Assembly: GCA_903907615.1 (NCBI GenBank)
Contig: CAIVOR010000179.1
Location: forward strand, 1-14,063
DNA length: 14,063 nt
Direction: 5' to 3'
Origin: an uncultured Microbacteriaceae bacterium
GTDB lineage: Bacteria > Actinomycetota > Actinomycetes > Actinomycetales > Microbacteriaceae
Below the pieces are notes generated by a model that saw nothing but the letters and a program-made list of their open reading frames with translations, ran no database searches and had not been told where the DNA came from. Numbering within the stretch: the stretch's first letter is position 1; each line of letters begins with the position of its first letter. Both the position numbers and the translations under genes were made by a program. Below, piece after piece: positions 14,059 through 14,063 of the stretch.

Positions 14059-14063
14059 CAGCG

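Noticed and set aside
1..14063. A hidden defence, biosynthetic, mobile or otherwise new system
   Set aside because: All space is taken by recognised housekeeping genes with short spacers; no repeats array, transposase, integrase, toxin pair or unknown protein was found.

Overview
This window looks like a chromosomal housekeeping region of an actinobacterium. OpcA, RbpA and WhiA together point to Actinomycetota, and the gene order plus a cysteine-free RbpA make Micrococcales, probably Microbacteriaceae, the best guess (inference from memory, no search run). G+C is near 60% in the lines I sampled, lower than most large Microbacteriaceae genomes. I see no mobile element, CRISPR array, tRNA, rRNA or foreign-looking segment, and no gene-free stretch longer than about 80 bases.

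Left half, + strand (1-7708): a six-gene pentose phosphate and upper glycolysis run, tkt (5' end outside the window), tal, pgi, zwf, opcA, pgl. Junctions are very tight from tal onward: tal/pgi and zwf/opcA share ATGA, opcA/pgl share GTGA, and pgi/zwf are 3 bases apart in the same frame. The set makes NADPH through Zwf (with its assembly factor OpcA) and Pgl, and recycles sugar phosphates through Tkt, Tal and Pgi. The 6-phosphogluconate dehydrogenase gene is not here.

Right half, - strand (14063-7730): reading leftward, rapZ, whiA, sodA, gap, pgk, tpiA, secG, rbpA. This holds a nucleotide-binding RNase-adapter homologue, the WhiA regulator, a Mn-type superoxide dismutase, the triose-phosphate part of glycolysis, a Sec translocon subunit, and an RNA polymerase-binding factor. 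Possible -10 hexamers of the form TAG(A/G)CT lie upstream of rapZ, sodA and secG, suggesting several transcription units inside the run.

The two runs converge with only 21 bases between the pgl and rbpA stops and no classical intrinsic terminator there. Glyceraldehyde 3-phosphate and fructose 6-phosphate made by the + strand enzymes feed the - strand glycolytic genes, so the window is effectively one central-carbon supercluster. I found no convincing undescribed system. The most interesting points are the split tal/pgi pair (a known fusion in other bacteria), the loss of the zinc site in RbpA, sodA between whiA and gap, and compact overlapping control signals around secG and sodA.
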